A stretch of 64,000 nt of DNA from Catonia carolina (taxonomy: Eukaryota; Arthropoda; Insecta; Hemiptera; Achilidae), in contig JAQMRL010000003.1 of NCBI GenBank assembly GCA_035578175.1, forward strand, positions 53,490,672 through 53,554,671, in the 5' to 3' direction. Shown here piece by piece: positions 57,665 to 64,000 of the stretch (its first letter is position 1; the number at the start of each line of letters is the position of its first letter). A program made the translations under genes and the position numbers. The notes below the pieces were generated by a model. It did not search any database and had not been told where the DNA came from. It worked only from the letters and a program-made list of their open reading frames with translations.

Positions 57665-58750
57665 TTACTCTTAAACGTTTATACCGTATAATAGCTCTTA
57701 TAAAATTTTTAGATTGTTCGACTCCTCAAAATAAACAGGCAACCAAACCAATATTCAGTCTTGTGTGTTCCAAATTTACCAAAAATAATTGTGAAAGTTT
57801 GAGAAAAATACAGGCAACTCACCCTCAAAACTCGCATTTTAAGATTCCGATCTTTCTTGAAGTTAACGCTCCCCTTAAGAAGCATAATATAAAAGAAAAC
57901 GTCGTAATTTTATATTATTTGAATGAAAAGAACGATACGCTTAAAGAATGACGAATCAATATTCAACTTAAGTAGAAATCATGGTTCCAGTAATAATAAA
58001 ACTCTCTATAAAACGCTTAATGTAGAATAAAGTAGTAATAATAATGGTTAATTTACTGCCATTAGAATATCACCGTTATTCACCATTAGAAGCTTAAATC
58101 ATGTCTTCATGAAATATTAATATTCTATTTACGAATAAATTATTCACTTAATAAATGATATTGTTATGTCTGGCGCAGATATATTTATTGACTGAATTAT
58201 TAACGCGTAATTCAGTTCTGCAGTTAAAAATACGACAAAGGAGTACACAACTTTACGCTATCCAGATAACTTAACTGCTTATTGTTTGGTAGCGTGCTGT
58301 CCGATAAATTTATTTCTTAACTTTTTTAAACAGAGTTTGAAATATTTTAATTATTTATGACAGATTAAAAACAAACTATATTAATTGTGTATTACACTAT
58401 CAAACTAAAAAATTATATTTACTATACCACAATAATGAATAACAGATACAGTAAACTAAATGAGTTTTTCTAGTCAAACAATAAAATTTGGTTGATTTAA
58501 AGTGACCTTATACGTTCCTCCTTAAATTGGTAAAAGTTTTGACAAAAGGAGATTTGGGGGTAATGTTAGGATTACAAAAGCACGCATAATCAACAAAAAC
58601 CCGTTTTGCGATTTAAACACTTTGAGTCGATTTCATTGATTAATTACCCAGTTATATTTTTTTATAAACAGTATTAAAATCAAAGAAGACAACGAAGTAC
58701 GTCGGGATAAATAATGTTAGGCCTAAGTTTTTTTTATCCCTAATGTTTGT
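57665..58750. other. AT-rich stretch, nothing recognised
   Basis: An open frame at 57763-57951 has no recognisable product. Confidence 0.45.
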
Positions 58751-58754
58751 ACGT

Positions 58755-59068
58755 AGCAATTTGTTTCATTCAGTACAATAAGCAATCCCATGACATGATG
58801 AGACGAGGATGAAGTGCATGACGTGTAAATAATGTGTAGTCTTGTACAGTTCTCTTCAACATAAGGTGTAGTCCAACATTCCTAAAGAGTATGGTTAATT
58901 GAAACCCAACCATCAAAGTACACCGGTAACCACTGTCTACTATTCAAATTCATACAAAAGTAACTACGTTTACTAGGATTTGAACCAGAAACCTTCGTCT
59001 CCGAATATCAGCTGTTAAACAGCTGCTCGCGACGACGACTTTACCTCTAGACCAACCCGGTGGGTCAG
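58755..59068 (-). repeat. tRNA-derived SINE (SINE-1 family), longest copy
   Basis: Minus strand: CACCGGGTTGGTCTAGAGGT (A box), CTGGTTCAAATCCTAGTAAA (B box), then TACTTTTGTATGAATTTGAA, GGTTGGGTTTCAATTAACC, CTGTACAAGACTACACATTA and the 3' end CTGAATGAAACAAATTGC. It defines the family at about 310 bp. The body holds an extra ~25 bp around 58848-58875. Confidence 0.85.
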
Positions 59069-59084
59069 GCCTCAGTAAAATATG

Positions 59085-59190
59085 AAATTGACCGATTCCG
59101 TGGCCCAGTAGATAGATGTCGTTTGAAATTAAATTTTACTCCACTGCCTTAGTTAGGCCTAAATGTGTTAACTAATTACATTCTTTCCTA
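59085..59190 (+). repeat. SINE-like head fragment plus short repeat
   Basis: GACCGATTCCGTGGCCCAGT resembles the SINE A-box region. The following TTTTACTCCACTGCCTTAG and AACTAATTACATTCT recur at about 62680-62740. Confidence 0.4.
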
Positions 59191-59499
59191 AGGCTCTAAG
59201 GTCTTAAGGTGCAGTTCCTGAACACCTCGAAAATTATGTCATCAATCAGAAAATTGAAATAAACACCTACGTAATTAATTGTATTTAGACATCGTTTCAC
59301 ACTGCAAAGAAGAATGTCCTAGGGTTGATCCCTTTTAAGAGCCTGAATTTAACTACTTGAACTGATCTGTAATAAATACAGACCTTCAAATTTCCTTGAT
59401 AGTCAATATTGATAACAATAAAGTTGTACTTCAATATGAGATTTCCATAAATTCGTTAAAAATAGGGTGTACTAATTTTCCTACATTTTTTATTTGTAT

Positions 59500-59645
59500 T
59501 TTTGTTTTCGGGAACTGTGTAGTTTTGACAAATACCTAACTTCATCGATCATTTTACTGTATAATTGAATTTTACTGTATAACTTGTAGATTATGAATTT
59601 GAACAGAGATCCCCTAATGGAGTTTTTCAAGTGGGGAAATGAAGT
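59500..59645 (+). repeat. Dispersed repeat RepB, decayed copy 3
   Basis: GGGAACTGTGTAGTTTTGAC and GATCCCCTAATGGAGTTTTTC parallel GGGAACTGTACTTTACTGAC and GACTCCCAGTGGAGTTTATTC at 22.9-23.0 kb. Confidence 0.4.
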
Positions 59646-59649
59646 TTTA

Positions 59650-60785
59650 CAATACATAATAAATACATAAATATAATAAAATTAAAATATATAATAATAA
59701 TATATAAAACTTAATATAAACACATTAAGAATTCCTCAGAATAATATTGTATCCTTACTAAGGTCCTGAATTGATTAAATTACGCAATGATCACTTTTTC
59801 TTGTTTCCTGGGTACAAAACTTTTTGCTAAATTTTAAAATTATGATGATGTAAATGGTTCAATTTAGCGTTGTGTTTTTGAGTAAAAAAACTGAATATAT
59901 TCTTAACTATAACAACATATTATGTATTACTCTCACATATCAGAGAAGTGCGGCATAAAAACAACAATAGCATCAAGCAATTTTTCTTTAATTTTTTTAA
60001 TACCACATTACGTATTCAATGTAATGAGATACTGTTTAGAATAAGATCATAAAATTGTAAAACTGCTTAGCAGGAAAGAAATACTTGATAGACAGAGACC
60101 ACACAAATCGTATTTAATTTACTTTTATGTGATTTATATGTATAGTATTCGAAGCAATACAGCCCAGTGACATTTGAAATTAAATTAAACTAAAAACAGT
60201 ATATGTTATGTTTTTCATCGAAAGAAACCATTCTAATTCTGTCTCCTTCCGCCTACATTTTACCAGTGAGATCTAGAATAGAATAGGTTATTTTTCTGTG
60301 TATCAATTTGCATCGAGACAGAACTGTCCAGACCATCCCACACGATTTTAAAAAGACTAACGAGCAGTTTGACACCCGATATAACAACAGTTCCACTATT
60401 GGGCTCGGTCAGGGATACATGGTACTCCTAATTTGGTTAAACTACGGACATAAAATTCCGACCATACTTTTTTATAAAACAGAGAAAGTAAATCAGTTTG
60501 AATTTTAGAAACAGGGGCTGACTTAATTGATCGTGTCAGTTGTAATCTATAGATTTGTTTTTTGATCAAATGTGTTAAATCACATTGAATTTGTTCTTTT
60601 ATCGAAATTGATAATTTATTTACAATAGCAACTCCGCGTAAAGGCTCCTCAAGGAACATACCAATCACTTTAATGTCATCACTTTAGAAAGATTTTTAGT
60701 ATTATCGGATGATTGTTCTTTCTGATGAGAAAATTAAAATATTATTAGCATCAAAAATTAAAATGACGTCCCCTTAAGTTTTAAA
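59650..60785. other. AT-rich stretch, nothing recognised
   Basis: Overlapping 66- and 90-codon frames on opposite strands at 60308-60668 match nothing I know. Confidence 0.45.
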
Positions 60786-60789
60786 TAGT

Positions 60790-61090
60790 TTTTGCAGTCA
60801 TAGATCCCTCGATTGGTTTTATGCAGTTTCCAAGCTGTTATCTTGCGCAAATCGTTTCATATCTACACACCTGCAACACCTACAGCTTGTGTAATTTGCT
60901 TTAAATATGCAAACTTTTGCCTCCCCCTACAATTCACTTCCTTAATATTACCCTCGATTATTGATAGGGCAAGTAAATAAGATAAGACCTGCATGTCTTA
61001 AGATATGCCCCACTAGTCTATCCCTTTTTCTGATAAGATGCTTCACTATATCTTCTTTCATCCACTCGTCTAAACCTCTAAAGTATTTAT
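60790..61090 (-). pseudogene. LINE C-terminal fragment, family shared with 27.9-28.2 kb
   Basis: The reverse complement carries GAGTGGATGAAAGAAGATAT, GTGGGGCATATCTTAAGACA, TATTTAAAGCAAATTACACA and GATATGAAACGATTTGCGCA, paralleling the plus-strand copy at 27.9-28.2 kb. Translated pieces (LKQIT, DMKRFAQD) indicate a LINE polyprotein end. Broken by stops. Confidence 0.6.
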
Positions 61091-61094
61091 TTTG

Positions 61095-63280
61095 TCCACC
61101 ATTAGTACGAACATGAAAAGTTTACTTGTATCATAAATGAGTAGGCCAAAATCAAAAACTTTCTAAGTCCTAAAAAATCGATTTTTAGGTTATAAGAGTT
61201 TTGGAATCAAAATGATGATTCTGCTTTTAATACATGTTTTTGATCAAAACTCATTAAAACTACAGATAAATAAACTTTAAAAGGATGTACTGCGACCAAA
61301 CTATTTTTGTCCCTCTGTTGATTAACGAAACTCTCTAAATTTAAATTGAATTACTACAGCATCAAAAACTTTTGTAACTGCAGCATATTTATCATACCCG
61401 TACATTGATTTAAAAGCAACACTATCCAAGTCTATATTACTGCATTATATTTATGCATGGTTTCTTTGATTTATAATAAAATTAAGAAATGGGTGGTAAA
61501 TAATTTTAAATTGAAAGGTTGACAGCCCATGTAACATTTAAAAACATGTAGCTACTTTAAAAAATCAAAAGTATTAGAATCCTAACCTACAGAGACAAAA
61601 CTGTTTAAGTCCTTGATATAGAAAAAAACGTCTGTAACAAGTAAGAACAATTTAAAACATTTCTCAGTACTTAATTTAATGATTTAGAAATCCCTTTGCA
61701 AAATCAAAGTGTATTCTGTACTGCTTAAACTGAGCTAAGAAAACAGAATTTTTTTGGGTTACTTTGCTTGGTACAGCATTTTCCCGTTACCAAATATTTA
61801 CATAAAGTGACTTATTGAGTTTTTATTCTAGACTACTCAAATAATAAGTATTTAAAGTTTTAAATAAACCTATCATTATAAATACTACACGACTCTGAAT
61901 AAAAGAAGTTAAATTTTACAATCTGTTACAACCAATAAAAGTTTCAAACAAGTTAACAGTTAGGAATAGTTAAATTATACAATATAAAACATAAAAATAA
62001 TGTCTTATTTCTAGCGTGTAGGAGTAAACAATTTATAAGTTAATTTTGTACACAACAAGTAAACTTTCCTTACACTTTAAATTTCTATTTAAATGCTTGA
62101 AACCTGCAAAATTGATTTTAGTTTGCAAAAAGAATTGTATTTACTATTATATGATTATGCTAATACCAATGTTATTGTTTTTATACTTTTTTAAAAGGTC
62201 ATAAATTTAAGTATTTTTCTTCAAAAAGGTAAATGTAACTTACTTATATGCAGATGAAAAATTTACAAACTTAAAAATACTTTGTGTTTTGTGAAGGTTG
62301 TAAAAGCAACGTTCATTTTACAGTTTGTTTATTTCAACATAAGTTGTATTGTCATATGTAATACATATTATTTTTACGATTACTTATTATATTATTTTGA
62401 CTTTCATATATTATAATGTATATTATTTTACGTGGCAATAAGTTTATACATTCATTAATTTTAAATTTATCTGAAAAAATATCGTTTGCACATCTGACAA
62501 GTTTTAGCAAGTGGCACAATAATTAGAGCGCAAATTGTGTTGCACTAGAAAAAGGAAATGCCTGGAAAAAGGAAGAGTCTGAACAGTATTACATATTAAA
62601 ACCAATTGATTTTGTACCCATAATAATCATTAATAACCAAGCAGTTGATGTTACTTAAAAATAAATAATTTTTAAAATATTACTCCATTGCCTTAGTTAT
62701 ACCTAAAAGCTTTTAACTAATCATACTCTATCTTAACCCTTCGTAGACAGAATAAGTTTAATGTCACAGAAGCATTTAATTATAAGTTAGGGAAAACATA
62801 TTCGTTTTTAGAAAATTTGTTTTCCTACAGAGAAAACTGGTTTTAAAGGTTCAGAATCTCCGACAATTCCATCACATATTTTTCTCTTCATTTTTACTTA
62901 ATATGAATGTGGATATATCAGCATTTAGTCCTGAGTGACGTGATTTATGATAAAATATCTGTACATAGAACAGACTAGAACAAAATTATTTGTACTTTCA
63001 GTTGTAGAATCAATGGAAAAATAAATCTACAAGTAAAAAGATTGTATAAAGAAATATTGTGATTAAATTGGACGAACGTAACACAGGTAAGTATTAATTA
63101 ACAGACGAAAGCACGATTGATATGGAAAACAGACTTCGTGGCAGCTATGAAACACTGGAGGGCTATGTTGTCAACCCAGCTTCTGCAGACGCAAATTTCC
63201 TGGAATATTTAAATATTTTGGCATAATTTTGATTATTAAGATAAATTTTTGTTAAAATCTTTTTCAATTTAATTTGTAAA
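61095..63280. other. AT-rich stretch, nothing recognised
   Basis: Apart from the short repeat at about 62680-62740 shared with 59.1 kb, I see nothing. Confidence 0.5.
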
Positions 63281-63281
63281 T

Positions 63282-63310
63282 GTAATATATATATGTATAT
63301 ATATATATAC
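63282..63310. repeat. TA-rich microsatellite
   Basis: Short run of alternating TA with one TG. Confidence 0.8.
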
Positions 63311-63962
63311 CCGCAAAAACGATCTGTGGAAAAGATTTTTTTGCAGATATATCCATCAAAAGTCCGCGAAGGGTTAAGCTTGTTCCTAATCACCTCTAAA
63401 GTTACTAACTTCAAAGTCAAAGTCCATATTCGAAAAACTACTTTGAATTTTATCAGACCTCATTTTACTTATCTTTGATGTTGTTCATTCGATTGATGGA
63501 AATTTAAAGGAATTTTCTGAAAATCGCGTCACGGTGGTGAACACGACTGCCGTTTCTTAAATATATAATACTACAACAGTTTAATGTTTTAATCAATGCA
63601 CCTTTTTGTAAAATTAACAATCGGGAAAACTAACAAACAGAAATATCATGGAAAAACACCCTGAACTGAGTTAAATAATTACAAAATAAGTCATCAAAAC
63701 AAAATTATTACAATTAATAGGATAAAAACAAATAAAAAAGATAACACATAATATATGGTCTACAATAAACTATTTTGGCTAACACAGTAAAAAATACTAG
63801 TAACTTACATGTTACTCGCTCTAGAATGTAAAACTGTAATTTTAATAAATGATATGTGCATTATAATCGAGAATAATAATAAACTTAACTTACATATTGC
63901 GTGTCAACCTGTACACATGTACATCCATTCAAGTTACATTTCCAAAACTATAAATTACATTT
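63311..63962. other. AT-rich stretch, nothing recognised
   Basis: No feature I can support. Confidence 0.5.
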
Positions 63963-63964
63963 AT

Positions 63965-64000
63965 ACCGGGTGTATCAAAAGTCAACAAACGCTCCATATC
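63965..64000. mobile_element. Possible transposon end at window edge
   Basis: ACCGGGTGTATCAAAAGTCA following TTATA resembles Tc1/mariner terminal repeats (compare GGGTGATTCAAAAAG of the element at 56.2 kb). The rest lies outside the window. Confidence 0.3.

Noticed and set aside
1..64000. A multi-gene biological system (defence, biosynthetic or secretion cluster)
   Set aside because: Recognised coding is almost entirely broken retrotransposon sequence plus one mariner transposase; nothing is organised as co-functioning genes.

Overview
The window reads as AT-rich, repeat-dominated chromosomal DNA from an arthropod, most likely an insect with a large genome. The tRNA-derived SINEs, Jockey- and RTE-like LINE remains, mariner, hAT-like and Helitron-like pieces all fit this. 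One SINE family (A box GGTTGGTCTAG, here called SINE-1) resembles sequences I associate with Hemiptera, but that assignment is weak. I see no bacterial-style operon, no rRNA, no stand-alone tRNA gene and no convincing multi-exon host gene.

The one intact long reading frame is a 361-residue mariner-type transposase on the minus strand (56319-57404). It sits in a complete 1.36-kb transposon with 24-bp identical terminal inverted repeats and TA duplications, inserted into an older LINE remnant. Its second catalytic aspartate is a glutamate. The other protein-like signals are about twenty broken LINE reverse-transcriptase pieces of at least two types (Jockey-like; and RTE-like or related, ending in GRPRRRW/GHxxRM motifs), a 45-codon transposase-like N-terminus near 17.0 kb, and one unassigned exon-like frame at 47.9-48.2 kb.

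The most prominent repeat is a ~400-bp retroposon, called RepA here, that I cannot assign to a known family. Eleven copies or part-copies lie at 1.4, 11.8, 21.3, 21.8, 24.4, 36.3, 43.7, 46.3, 46.9, 47.2 and 55.6 kb. Two copies have clean 10-11 bp target-site duplications. Several are paired as inverted repeats that could form long RNA hairpins.

Layout: 0-5 kb, RepA, a SINE, two LINE 3' pieces and a solo-LTR-like element. 5.8-7.2 kb, a Jockey RT fragment between clusters of a GCTAGTA motif. 8-15.2 kb, a SINE, LINE pieces and a Helitron-like 3' end. 16.5-17.6 kb, a decayed DNA transposon. 21-26 kb, RepA copies, a SINE and LINE. 27.4-31.0 kb, a long-inverted-repeat structure holding LINE pieces. 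31.7-40.5 kb, LINE pieces, a hAT-like end, a RepA nested in a LINE and a SINE. 42.1-43.1 kb, a near-perfect foldback. 43.7-48.2 kb, dense RepA and SINEs. 50-59 kb, LINE pieces, SINEs, microsatellite and the mariner element. 59-64 kb, mostly plain AT-rich sequence. The window appears to be a layered record of transposition rather than a functioning gene cluster.
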